This document shows, in pieces, positions 27,987 to 35,852 of a stretch of DNA of 64,000 nucleotides; within the stretch, counting starts at the first letter, position 1; the number at the start of each line of letters is the position of its first letter. The translations under genes and the position numbers were made by a program. The stretch spans positions 16,603 to 80,602 of the forward strand of contig JAITQA010000067.1 of NCBI GenBank assembly GCA_031289145.1. Direction: 5' to 3'. The stretch is from Dysgonamonadaceae bacterium (lineage in GTDB: Bacteria; Bacteroidota; Bacteroidia; Bacteroidales; Azobacteroidaceae). The notes under the pieces were generated by a model. It was not told where the DNA came from. It did not search any database and saw only the letters and a list, made by a program, of their open reading frames with translations.

Positions 27987-28735
27987 TATCCTGTGATATT
28001 TATTGTCCGCCCGCCATCTACAACCAATTGTTGTCCGGTAATCCAACGCGCATCCTCGCTGATCAGAAACCGGACTGTGCCCGCAATGTCTCCGGCCGAA
28101 CCGGGACCCAGCGGATAAACGGCATACATCCTTGCTACCAATTCCGCATCCTGATAGGTATGTTCGGTCATGGCCGTTCGTATCCCGCCCGGCAACACCG
28201 AATTCACCCTTACGGCAGGCGCCAACTCTACCGCCAAACTACGCATCAGACCGTCTACCGCAGATTTTGAAGCGGAGTAGGCGCTGAACGCTTTCGCCCC
28301 AAAGTTACTGATATTACTTGATATAAACACAATATTTTTTAATGCACCTTGATTAAGTTTCTTTTTAGTCAGTGTCTTAACAATCAAAGCAGCAGCTATA
28401 ACATTGATATTGAATGTATTCTGAAATAATGCAATCGACAACATTTTTACCGGAACCATCTTAAAATAGCCGGCAGAATGGACAAATCCGGAAATAAGAC
28501 AATTGTTTTCCAGGATAAATCGCTCAAGCGATCCCTCCAAATCAGGTAAATCAGCCAAGTCATATTCCCAAATCAAATGATTACGGTCTTTATCACAAGC
28601 AGACAAAGTTTCTTCGAGCCGCGCCCGGTCACGACCGGCAAGGATTACGCTGTAATCAGCCGAAAGACGGATGGCCGTTCCCTTTCCGATACCCGACGAT
28701 GCGCCCGTCACTAATATATATGCCGCTTGTTCCAT
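27986..28735 (-). CDS. Short-chain dehydrogenase, FabG-like ketoreductase
   Basis: The 249-residue SDR has TGASSGIGKGTAIRLS (NADP loop), HSAGYFKMVP in place of NAG, the active Ser in VFISSNISNFG, YSASKSAVDGLMRSLAVELA (catalytic Tyr and Lys), PGGIRTAMTE and WITGQQLVVDGG. This matches 3-oxoacyl-ACP reductases. It stands next to an ACP and a KAS III gene, so reduction of a beta-ketoacyl-ACP to the 3-hydroxy form is the simplest role. A sugar-modifying role cannot be excluded. Confidence 0.88.
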   Translation of the reverse strand: MEQAAYILVTGASSGIGKGTAIRLSADYSVILAGRDRARLEETLSACDKDRNHLIWEYDLADLPDLEGSLERFILENNCLISGFVHSAGYFKMVPVKMLSIALFQNTFNINVIAAALIVKTLTKKKLNQGALKNIVFISSNISNFGAKAFSAYSASKSAVDGLMRSLAVELAPAVRVNSVLPGGIRTAMTEHTYQDAELVARMYAVYPLGPGSAGDIAGTVRFLISEDARWITGQQLVVDGGRTINITG

Positions 28736-28744
28736 TTCTTACAT

Positions 28745-28966
28745 TCAACTTTTTTGTTTATTCTCAAAAAGACTTATCACCCCGCCAATTGTTTTGGCAT
28801 CCCGGAGTTCAGCAGCAGAAATCGTTATACCGTAATTTTCTTCTGCCAACGCAATAATCGACAACTGCGTGAGCGAATCCCACATGTCCAAATCAACCAG
28901 ATGATCGTTCGGGTCTAAACTTTCCACTTCGAATATTTCGACCAATTGTCCAAAAAGTTCATCCAT
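28745..28966 (-). CDS. Acyl carrier protein 1 of the EPS module
   Basis: The 73-residue acidic protein has a carrier-protein core with MWDSLTQLSIIALAEENYGI. Ser31 in DSL is the site for the phosphopantetheine arm. Its best relatives by eye are stand-alone ACPs and D-alanyl carrier proteins rather than housekeeping AcpP, which would read DSLD. It lies between the SDR and KAS III genes with spacings of 9 and 3 bases. Confidence 0.87.
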   Translation of the reverse strand: MDELFGQLVEIFEVESLDPNDHLVDLDMWDSLTQLSIIALAEENYGITISAAELRDAKTIGGVISLFENKQKS

Positions 28967-28969
28967 TTC

Positions 28970-30040
28970 TCAATAATATATTATATGATTAAACTGAAAT
29001 TTCTCTAATTTCTGCTGAATAGCCGCCCAGGTCAAGCCTACGCCAAAGCCGGCAAAACAAACTTCATAAGTTGAAGCAAGCGCATCGGCGCCTAAATTAT
29101 AACTGACGGCAAGCGGTACGGTAGCGCCACTCGCATTCCCAAAATTTTCCACAATGTTTGCCGGCATCTTTTCCCGGGAAACCCCTATCTTATCCGCTAA
29201 TTTATTGAGCATAAATTTATTGGGCTGATGAAAAAAATAAAAATCAATGTCATCGGCCTTTTTGCCGGAAATTGCCAATAACTCTTCAATCATCGGAGGC
29301 ACTTCTTTCTGGACAAAATTAAATACTTCATCGCCCTTCATCACCAGATGATCCAAACTTCTGAAATTGCCGTTTTCATCTTCTTTCATTTCAGCCGTTT
29401 CCGGACTACTGGGTAATTTAAATCCACCGGCGGGAATTTGCAACACGTATGCTCCTTTTCCATCCATATTCAGGACAGACTGAATCGTTGTCGGTTCCAG
29501 ACTCCGTTCAACAACAGTTATCGTAGCGGCGTCGCCTGCGAGCGGATTACTATTCCGGTCCCGCTTGCTGATCTTCCGGCTGAGAACATCCGCATTCAAC
29601 AACAGTACCTTTTTGATACTTTCCTGCTCAAGCAACATATAAGCCTGTAGCAAACCGATGATAAAACCGGCACAACCCTGGTTGATATCCATGCACAAAA
29701 CATCCGTTCCGAGTTCCAATTTCCCTTGGATAATGTTACTTGTAGGAGGCAAAAAATGCTCTGGGGACTGTGTTACCAATAGCAATGCACTGATATCGTC
29801 TTTTTCCAATAAACCTTCATTCAGCAGATAATCAATTCCATACACGCATAAATCCGAAACATTGGTTCCGGCCTCTACAATGCGATGTTTGTTATAACCC
29901 ATAGCCAATTTCAATTTCAATGACTTAGCCGGAGGAAAATTGTATTGAGCCATTTCGTCCTCAAACTTTATTTCCTGTTTGGGAAGTACGGTCAGTATGC
30001 CACTGATGCGCTTATTTCGAAAAGTAAATTTGAGGCTCAT
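28970..30040 (-). CDS. 3-oxoacyl-ACP synthase III-like condensing enzyme
   Basis: The 356-residue thiolase-fold protein keeps the full KAS III triad: Cys123 in DINQGCAGFIIGL, His271 in FYFFHQPNKFML and Asn302 in ENFGNASGATVPL. FabH-type enzymes condense acyl-CoA with malonyl-ACP; relatives in tetronate and quorum-signal pathways make C-C, C-O or C-N bonds with other acyl donors. It is longer than FabH (about 320) and differs strongly from it, so it is probably not the housekeeping enzyme. It abuts an ACP gene on each side and presumably works with one of them. Confidence 0.88.
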   Translation of the reverse strand: MSLKFTFRNKRISGILTVLPKQEIKFEDEMAQYNFPPAKSLKLKLAMGYNKHRIVEAGTNVSDLCVYGIDYLLNEGLLEKDDISALLLVTQSPEHFLPPTSNIIQGKLELGTDVLCMDINQGCAGFIIGLLQAYMLLEQESIKKVLLLNADVLSRKISKRDRNSNPLAGDAATITVVERSLEPTTIQSVLNMDGKGAYVLQIPAGGFKLPSSPETAEMKEDENGNFRSLDHLVMKGDEVFNFVQKEVPPMIEELLAISGKKADDIDFYFFHQPNKFMLNKLADKIGVSREKMPANIVENFGNASGATVPLAVSYNLGADALASTYEVCFAGFGVGLTWAAIQQKLEKFQFNHIIYY

Positions 30041-30271
30041 CTATTTAACGCCATTTTTTGTTAGCAAGTTTTCTATTTGTTCTATGGATGAAAAATTTTC
30101 CGGCAACACATCCATGCCATCAATTGATATGCCGAATTTTTCATCCAATGCCGTTACCAGCATCACCACATCAAACGAATCAAGCATTCCTGCCTCAATA
30201 AAATCCACATCTTGACAAAAATCAAATTCCGGCCTCAATTCCGCGAGAATTTCTATTATTTGCTGTCTCAT
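30041..30271 (-). CDS. Acyl carrier protein 2 of the EPS module
   Basis: The 76-residue protein has the carrier motif GMLDSFDVVMLVTALDEKFGI, with Ser32 in DSF as the phosphopantetheine site. DSF rather than DSL is common in D-alanyl or aminoacyl carrier proteins. The preceding FIEAGMLDS matches the FxxxGLDS form. It ends directly against the KAS III start codon (no gap) and begins 2 bases after the acyltransferase-like gene. Confidence 0.85.
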   Translation of the reverse strand: MRQQIIEILAELRPEFDFCQDVDFIEAGMLDSFDVVMLVTALDEKFGISIDGMDVLPENFSSIEQIENLLTKNGVK

Positions 30272-30273
30272 TT

Positions 30274-31044
30274 TTATTGTTGTTTTATAAATGTATAATC
30301 TTTAAGTCCATCCGGCTTATAACCAAGCACTTGATATATCTTTTTCATTTTGTTGTTGTTGATATTCACCCATATCGCGGATTGAGCGACATTATTTTCT
30401 CCCATATAATCAAACATTTTCAGTAATAAAAATAAACCATTGCTGCTTTCGGTTGTATCTATTAAATGATTGAAATTGCAGACTGCTTTTTTCAAAGTAA
30501 AAGTCAGTATACCGGTAACTTTACTATTTTCGCCGTCACGATTTACCAATATTTCTTTTTTGCCTGCCATTTCCATTAATTCCTGTCGCGAAGGAAGTCT
30601 GTCCGTAAAGGGGTTAAATTTCGAATACAATATATCATATATCGTTGATACATCTTCCTGTTCGGCAAAATAGCCTGCAAATTCGCCTCGCGACTCAACG
30701 TGATTATTAACTTGCCGCTCGTATGTCGCATACAGGGCATAGCCCCCGGCTAACAATATATCAGTCAAATTAACAGACAATTCGGTCTTTGAAGGTATAT
30801 TGATAATATCCTTACCGGATAATAATCCCAACAAACCGACAAGTTGATCTGCATTGGACGACAAATAATAAATCCGGGAAAAATTATCGTACGATTTCCT
30901 CAAAAGCAGGGTTTCGGAACATTCAATATATTCGACATTATCAAAATCTATGCCGAAATAATTTGAATATTGGGGCTTTCGTGAAATAAAATCCGCTATT
31001 TTCCCTTTCAACACTGCGTTATCGCCTACAATAAACCGATACAT
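30274..31044 (-). CDS. Uncharacterised protein, possible GNAT-fold acyltransferase
   Basis: I do not recognise this 256-residue protein with certainty. The C-terminal third looks like the end of a GNAT domain: ILTFTLKKAVCNFNHLIDTT, GLFLLLKMFDYMGENNVAQS, then WVNINNNKMKKIYQVLGYKP followed by DGLKDYTFIKQQ, which resembles the acetyltransferase pattern of N-x-x-x-x-x-x-Y-x-x-L-G-F. The N-terminal half is unlike known families and may bind an acceptor. It is soluble and lies between two ACP genes, so an acyltransferase using one of the carrier proteins is plausible. No catalytic residue can be named. Confidence 0.6.
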   Translation of the reverse strand: MYRFIVGDNAVLKGKIADFISRKPQYSNYFGIDFDNVEYIECSETLLLRKSYDNFSRIYYLSSNADQLVGLLGLLSGKDIINIPSKTELSVNLTDILLAGGYALYATYERQVNNHVESRGEFAGYFAEQEDVSTIYDILYSKFNPFTDRLPSRQELMEMAGKKEILVNRDGENSKVTGILTFTLKKAVCNFNHLIDTTESSNGLFLLLKMFDYMGENNVAQSAIWVNINNNKMKKIYQVLGYKPDGLKDYTFIKQQ

Positions 31045-31077
31045 ATATTTTTATCTATTATCTTGATTGTTAAAAAA

Positions 31078-31320
31078 TTATGCCTTTTTTTCATAAACGC
31101 TATTCAGCATTTCATCTATATTTTTCCATGACAGAATTTCTTTAGATGTAAATTTAATCTTAAAATACTGCTCAATAGCAACAATTATTTGAATATGCGT
31201 CAAAGAATCCCATCCTTCTATATCATTGGATACGGTCTCTTCGCTCAAAACGATATTTTCGTCATCCAACACCTCTCTAAAAATAGCCTGTAATGCTACT
31301 AAAATTTCTTTCTTTTCCAT
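31078..31320 (-). CDS. Acyl carrier protein 3 of the EPS module
   Basis: The 80-residue protein shows DIEGWDSLTHIQIIVAIEQY, a strong carrier motif with Ser39 in DSL. GWDSLTH(I/V) is the form usual in ACPs that work with FkbH-like HAD proteins and in many glycan and natural-product loci. The VOC and FkbH genes precede it in the operon, so it is the best candidate to receive the group loaded by the FkbH-like protein. Confidence 0.88.
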   Translation of the reverse strand: MEKKEILVALQAIFREVLDDENIVLSEETVSNDIEGWDSLTHIQIIVAIEQYFKIKFTSKEILSWKNIDEMLNSVYEKKA

Positions 31321-31346
31321 AACATTTTTTATTTTATTTTCATTAT

Positions 31347-31748
31347 TTACTTTTCCAGCAACTCTATCAAACCGGTATCTATGTGATATAAAAAACAGAT
31401 TTTTCTGTTATTAAAAGCAACAGCCGGTACAGGCTCCTGCAATAACCGGAAATCTTTGCTTTCAAGCGCTGTAATACAATCCTGTATAGACACTACTTCA
31501 TAGCAAAAATGATAAGCCGAAACACCTACTTTCTTCAAAATATTATAAACCGGAGACGTTTTATCCACCGGCTCTACAAGTTCCAGTAAAGGGCTACCGT
31601 TTTTTTCCAAAAAAGAAATATTTACATTCTGTATCGGATCATAAACAACGGGTAGCATTCTGTAACCTGCTTCCGTATACAACAACGCTGTATCTGTTAT
31701 TGATTTGACAGCGATTCCGACATGGTGAAATATAGCATTCTCAAGCAT
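31347..31748 (-). CDS. VOC/glyoxalase-superfamily protein, methylmalonyl-CoA epimerase-like
   Basis: The 133-residue protein has two beta-alpha-beta modules with the metal-ligand pattern of methylmalonyl-CoA epimerase: FHHVGIAVKSI (His), PLLELVEPVDKTSPV (Glu), SAYHFCYEV (His) and TGLIELLE (Glu). All four ligands appear to be kept. Epimerases of this group move a proton next to a thioester carbonyl. Encoded between an FkbH-like protein and an ACP, it may epimerise or isomerise a carrier-bound acyl group. This is an inference from context. Confidence 0.8.
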   Translation of the reverse strand: MLENAIFHHVGIAVKSITDTALLYTEAGYRMLPVVYDPIQNVNISFLEKNGSPLLELVEPVDKTSPVYNILKKVGVSAYHFCYEVVSIQDCITALESKDFRLLQEPVPAVAFNNRKICFLYHIDTGLIELLEK

Positions 31749-31756
31749 CTTATTTC

Positions 31757-33478
31757 CTATTTTTTTTGTATATAATTACCGTTTCTTTCATATTTTTCTA
31801 TGTCAAGTTTCCATAAATCACCCATGGGGAGGAAACCAAGACTTTCATAATGATCTTTCACTATTTCATTTTTAGGCGTTGGAATATATTCGCCTAAAAG
31901 TGTCGTAAATCCATTTTTTTTCGCCAAATCGACAATCGCATTCAACACGTATGATTCCATACCTCTTTTCAGTACACGGCAACTCATAAACCAAGTATCA
32001 ATAAACAGTATTTTTTCATCCCGTTTTTCAAGAATAACGGCGCAAATCAAGCCATTGTCTCCAAATTTATCTTCCAATGTAAACGAAAGGGTCAAATATT
32101 GATCCGATTGAGATATCCGTTTAATATCATCTTCCGTGTACCTGATTGTCCGCAAATTAAACTGATTTGAACGTTGGGATAATTGTGCTATCCGTGGAAT
32201 AGTGAAGCTATCAAACGGCTTTGTATCCGAACGCATGTCCAAACGCTGCAAAAAATCGGATTCATTCGTGAATGATTCCTGAAAAACAACCCGTTCCGCC
32301 TCTTTCTGATACTGTTGTGTCCGCTGCGAATCTTCACTCGAATAGGAAATAGTTTCAAAAAGATTCAAATTATAGAGATAATCCAAATACAACGCAGGGT
32401 CTTCCGGCAATTCAGGCACTGTTATCTGCGGAATATTTTCCCGGACAATACTCCTTTCAAATGGATTATCATCTAAAAAAACCATTGAGTCGAAGCCAAT
32501 ATTCAATATTTGCTGTATTTTTCGGATATTATCCGCCTTATTATCCCAACCGGCTATAAAAACCGCTATATCAGACAATTTCAGCACCATGTCCGGATGT
32601 TTTTCAAAAGGTTCCTTTGCGATTGATTCCGTGTTCTTACTGCAAACGGCAATAATAATTCCCCGTTGCTGTAATTTTTTGACCCAATATTGAAACTCCG
32701 TAAAAGCCTTTCCTATACCCAATTGCCCTATCTGAATATTTTCAATACCGTCGTCTCCGATGACGCCTCCCCAAACCGTATTATCCAAGTCAAGGATGAG
32801 GCATTTTTTTGACTGTCCCTGAAAAGATTGCACAATCCGGACTACCGACAAAGCAAAATCAGGCAACGCATCTATACTTACAACCATCTCTGTATTAGTA
32901 TAAATAGATGCTGACCAGAAATGTTCTCGACCTATCGTATTCTGAATAACACTCAAATCGCATATATAAAGGTTTGCCGTTTGAACAGCCGATTCCTGCA
33001 AAAGAAAATTTAATTTTCTGAGTTGAAAAATAAATGATTCTTCTACTTTACTTGCATATTGACCAAAGACACGATCATCTTCTTCCGTATAATTACAGAA
33101 AATAATTTTCGATTGCGTCCTTTCCCGTAAAGCAGAAATTTTTTCCCGAACCGATAGAATTGTCCTTTCGGCAAACTGCTTTCGAGTATCCGGAGCGGTC
33201 TTATTGTACTTTTGGAGTAATTTATGACTTGATTCAAAAATCAAAACGACTTCCGGATCAAAATGATACAATTCCGAACCCGGATCAAAAATTTGCCGGT
33301 CAATCTGATTAAAATCCGCTTCAAACAAAACAATATCAAGATGGTATTCCACGCCCATCCCTCTTATTGCCTGTGCAATAAACTGGGTGGCCGTATCGCC
33401 TAAAAAAGCCAAACGCAACTTTTTCAGTTTCGATAAGTCTTTCTTTAAATTCTTTTTTAAGTCGTTAAATACCAACAT
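31757..33478 (-). CDS. FkbH-like HAD-IIIC protein with GNAT-like C-terminus
   Basis: The 573-residue protein has three parts. An N-terminal SGNH-like region (LRLAFLGDTATQF) comes first. The HAD-IIIC domain follows, with KKCLILDLDNTVWGGVIGDD (nucleophile Asp230 in DLDNT), AVCSKNTESIAKEPFEKHPD and VFLDDNPFERSIVRENIPQI. A C-terminal GNAT-like region has LSQRSNQFNLRTIRYTEDDI and MSCRVLKRGMESYVLNAIVD. FkbH and its relatives (OzmB, RkD and others) take 1,3-bisphosphoglycerate, remove the phosphate and load the glyceryl unit on an ACP. The same architecture is found in polysaccharide loci, where the loaded group is mostly unknown. Three ACP genes are in the same operon. Confidence 0.9.
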   Translation of the reverse strand: MLVFNDLKKNLKKDLSKLKKLRLAFLGDTATQFIAQAIRGMGVEYHLDIVLFEADFNQIDRQIFDPGSELYHFDPEVVLIFESSHKLLQKYNKTAPDTRKQFAERTILSVREKISALRERTQSKIIFCNYTEEDDRVFGQYASKVEESFIFQLRKLNFLLQESAVQTANLYICDLSVIQNTIGREHFWSASIYTNTEMVVSIDALPDFALSVVRIVQSFQGQSKKCLILDLDNTVWGGVIGDDGIENIQIGQLGIGKAFTEFQYWVKKLQQRGIIIAVCSKNTESIAKEPFEKHPDMVLKLSDIAVFIAGWDNKADNIRKIQQILNIGFDSMVFLDDNPFERSIVRENIPQITVPELPEDPALYLDYLYNLNLFETISYSSEDSQRTQQYQKEAERVVFQESFTNESDFLQRLDMRSDTKPFDSFTIPRIAQLSQRSNQFNLRTIRYTEDDIKRISQSDQYLTLSFTLEDKFGDNGLICAVILEKRDEKILFIDTWFMSCRVLKRGMESYVLNAIVDLAKKNGFTTLLGEYIPTPKNEIVKDHYESLGFLPMGDLWKLDIEKYERNGNYIQKK

Positions 33479-33513
33479 TATATATTATATTTGCCATTAA
33501 TGGCACAAATAAA

Positions 33514-35028
33514 TTATTCCGCAATTTGACGGCTCAATTTCAGCCGGTCAATTTTCCCATTCGCAGTCAGCGGCATTTCGTCCAAACGTCGATACTTGGT
33601 AGGTACCATGTATTTAGGGACAAATTGCAACATTTCTTTGCGAAGCAGTCCAATAGTAATCTCGGCTTCCGCCTGGTAAAACAAGACAATTTCCTTATTC
33701 TCTTTGTCGTATACCACGCAAACCGTTTCTACAAGTCCGGTACCCAACACCGCATTTTCAATTTCGCCCAATTCGATCCGGTAACCATTGTGTTTTATCT
33801 GAAAATCTTTCCGACCCACATAAATAAACTCATCCCGGTCGTTCCGGAAAACAACATCACCCGTCCGGTAAATAAGTTCCGGATAATGTGTATTGAGCGG
33901 ATTTTGCACAAAAACTTTCGCCGTTTTCTCCGGGTCGTTATAATAACCCAAGGCAAGCGACGAACCCCTTACGCACAATTCTCCCGGCTCATTTGCCAAC
34001 GCTTCCTTGCCTTCATCGGTCAAAATCAAGACGCCGCTATTGCGACAAGCCTTCCCGATGGGCAAAGATTCTTCATCCGAAAATTCCCTGTCCACAATGT
34101 AATAAGTACAGTCTACGGTGATTTCGGTCGGACCATACAGATTGGCATACAAACAATGCGGCAAGTGCTTGCGCCAATAATTAAGGTGTTTGTTCGGCAT
34201 CACTTCGCCGGCAAAAAGCACTTTTTCCAGGTATTCCGGTTTCTTTTGTTCCAACAGTTTGTAATTGGCGATATTGATCAGCACAAAAGGCACCCAAAAC
34301 ACAAAATTCACCTGCGATTGATTCAGTAAATCCATCAAACGGGCAGGAAATGCATAATATTCTTCGGGCACAACAAGCAGTTTGGCGCCCGTTGCAAACA
34401 TCAGGTACAAGTCCAAAGTCGAATTATCAAAATAAAACGGCGCCTGATTGGCAATGACGGTATGCTCGTCCACCGAAAAAGTGGAAATTGCCCAATCAAT
34501 ATAATCGACCACTCCTCTGTGCGAAATGACAACGCCTTTCGGATTGCCTGTCGATCCTGAAGTAAAAATTGAATAAACAGGGTCTGTATCTATAACTGCA
34601 CCCAATGCATGCGCTATCAATTGCGCTGAAGAAGCGGCACATTCGGGTATCTCTTCTATACAAATTATTTCCCCCGTATAAAATGACTTTAATTTATCCA
34701 GATTCTCCTTATTCGTCAGAATTATTTCAGAACCAAGTGAATCAAAGATACTTTTCAAGCGACTTTCCGGCGATTTGGTATCTATCGGCACATAAAAATT
34801 ACCCGAATAGCCGATAGCAGCAAAACTTGCCGTCATATCACAACCTTTCTGCATGAAAACGGCCAGCGGTTTATTTTTCACACCTAATGCGATAAGGCAG
34901 GTAGCGATATTTTGTGCCTGCCGTTTCAATTGACCGAAAGTCAAAACTTTCTTGGTATCATCAACAGCTATTTTATCAGGATACAAGGCGGCTGTCCGGT
35001 CAAGATATTGTGTAACGTTTAGCTGCAT
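33514..35028 (-). CDS. Amino-acid adenylating enzyme, DltA-like
   Basis: The 504-residue stand-alone adenylation domain has all core motifs: SIFTSGSTGNPKGVVISHRG (A3), FYFDNSTLD with Asp201 (A4), NLYGPTEITVD (A5), GELCVRG, YRTGD (A7), GRKDFQIKHNGYRIELGEIE (A8) and TANGKIDR with the catalytic Lys (A10). The Asp of the FDxS motif normally binds the alpha-amino group, so an amino acid and not a fatty acid is the expected substrate. Length and plan match DltA, which loads D-alanine on a carrier protein. No dltB, dltC or dltD order is seen; one of the three carrier proteins of the operon is the likely acceptor. It overlaps the FdtA gene by 10 bases. Confidence 0.9.
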   Translation of the reverse strand: MQLNVTQYLDRTAALYPDKIAVDDTKKVLTFGQLKRQAQNIATCLIALGVKNKPLAVFMQKGCDMTASFAAIGYSGNFYVPIDTKSPESRLKSIFDSLGSEIILTNKENLDKLKSFYTGEIICIEEIPECAASSAQLIAHALGAVIDTDPVYSIFTSGSTGNPKGVVISHRGVVDYIDWAISTFSVDEHTVIANQAPFYFDNSTLDLYLMFATGAKLLVVPEEYYAFPARLMDLLNQSQVNFVFWVPFVLINIANYKLLEQKKPEYLEKVLFAGEVMPNKHLNYWRKHLPHCLYANLYGPTEITVDCTYYIVDREFSDEESLPIGKACRNSGVLILTDEGKEALANEPGELCVRGSSLALGYYNDPEKTAKVFVQNPLNTHYPELIYRTGDVVFRNDRDEFIYVGRKDFQIKHNGYRIELGEIENAVLGTGLVETVCVVYDKENKEIVLFYQAEAEITIGLLRKEMLQFVPKYMVPTKYRRLDEMPLTANGKIDRLKLSRQIAE

Positions 35029-35444
35029 CCCAAAACTGCTTTATATTGTAGAAACGCTTCATAATCCCGGATGTAATCGTTTGTGTCGTATGGATGAGAA
35101 GCCAATACCAAACAGATAGCGCCCGACGAAAAATTACTCAAATCCCGCCAGATTCCGGGAATAATATGCAAGCCGAAATTAGGCTGATTCAAGGATACGG
35201 TTTTCTTGTTGTGTCCATCGTCAATGGTAACATCAAAGCTACCACTCACAGCGACAATCAGTTGTTGCAAGGCCTTATGCGCATGACCACCTCTGATTTC
35301 TCCTGAAGGAATATCATACAAATAATAAACCCGATTCGTATCAAACGGTAAATCCAAAGAATTATTCAAAGCTGTAATATTCCCTGCCCTGTTGTGTATC
35401 TTAGGCAAAGTAAGCACATTACAATTATAAATCGTAGCATTCAT
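35019..35444 (-). CDS. dTDP-6-deoxy-hexose 3,4-ketoisomerase, FdtA/QdtA-like
   Basis: The 141-residue cupin of the WxcM-like family has YYLYDIPSGEIRGGHAHKALQQ, with both active-site histidines of the HAH motif, LIVAVSGSFDVTIDDG and SHPYDTNDYIRDYEAFLQY. FdtA and QdtA convert dTDP-4-keto-6-deoxyglucose to the 3-keto isomer (galacto or gluco), which an FdtB/QdtB aminotransferase then aminates; that partner is encoded at 26291-27406. It overlaps its paralogue upstream by 4 bases (ATGA type), which points to translational coupling. Confidence 0.88.
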   Translation of the reverse strand: MNATIYNCNVLTLPKIHNRAGNITALNNSLDLPFDTNRVYYLYDIPSGEIRGGHAHKALQQLIVAVSGSFDVTIDDGHNKKTVSLNQPNFGLHIIPGIWRDLSNFSSGAICLVLASHPYDTNDYIRDYEAFLQYKAVLGCS

Positions 35445-35848
35445 CCTTTTTTCATCTTTAGAAACAATTCAAAATCTTTGATATAATCGTCTTCCCTGTA
35501 GCGCGTGGAGGCCATAACCAAACAGACGGAATTAGTTGAAAAATTCTCCATTCTTCGCCAATACATTCTGGGAATATACAAGCCTTTGTAAGAACGGTTC
35601 AGGGAAAAGCGATTTTCTGCTTCTCCATCATGCAAAACCACGTCAAAACTTCCGGACAAGGCGACAATTACCTCTTCCTGTTCAATAAAAGCATGGCTAC
35701 CACGAATCTCTCCACCGGGCACATCGTATATCCAGTAAACCCTTTTCATATCAAACCGCAGTCCGATACCTTTTTCAATGAAGGAAAGATTACCCCTTAC
35801 ATCCAATATCCGCGGAATATCAAACAATGCGACCTTATTTTCTTCCAT
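35441..35848 (-). CDS. FdtA/WxcM-like cupin paralogue with altered active site
   Basis: The 135-residue protein is clearly a sister of the next gene: VYWIYDVPGGEIRGSHAFIE, EEVIVALSGSFDVVLHDG and STRYREDDYIKDFELFLKM. The HAH motif is changed to HAF, so the second catalytic histidine of FdtA/QdtA is missing. It may have a different reaction (for example 3-epimerisation or substrate binding only) or form a mixed dimer with the intact copy. It starts 4 bases after the sugar transferase stop and is well preserved otherwise, which argues against a decaying pseudogene. Confidence 0.85.
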   Translation of the reverse strand: MEENKVALFDIPRILDVRGNLSFIEKGIGLRFDMKRVYWIYDVPGGEIRGSHAFIEQEEVIVALSGSFDVVLHDGEAENRFSLNRSYKGLYIPRMYWRRMENFSTNSVCLVMASTRYREDDYIKDFELFLKMKKG

Positions 35849-35852
35849 ATCA

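Noticed and set aside
27426..35028. A free-standing antibiotic or siderophore cluster
   Set aside because: There is no large synthase, thioesterase or exporter of its own, and the genes are packed between sugar-modifying and glycosyltransferase genes. A glycan-decorating role fits better.
35441..35848. Pseudogene of the FdtA ketoisomerase
   Set aside because: The frame is complete, gene overlap is tight and conservation is good outside the histidine, so it appears to be a kept paralogue.
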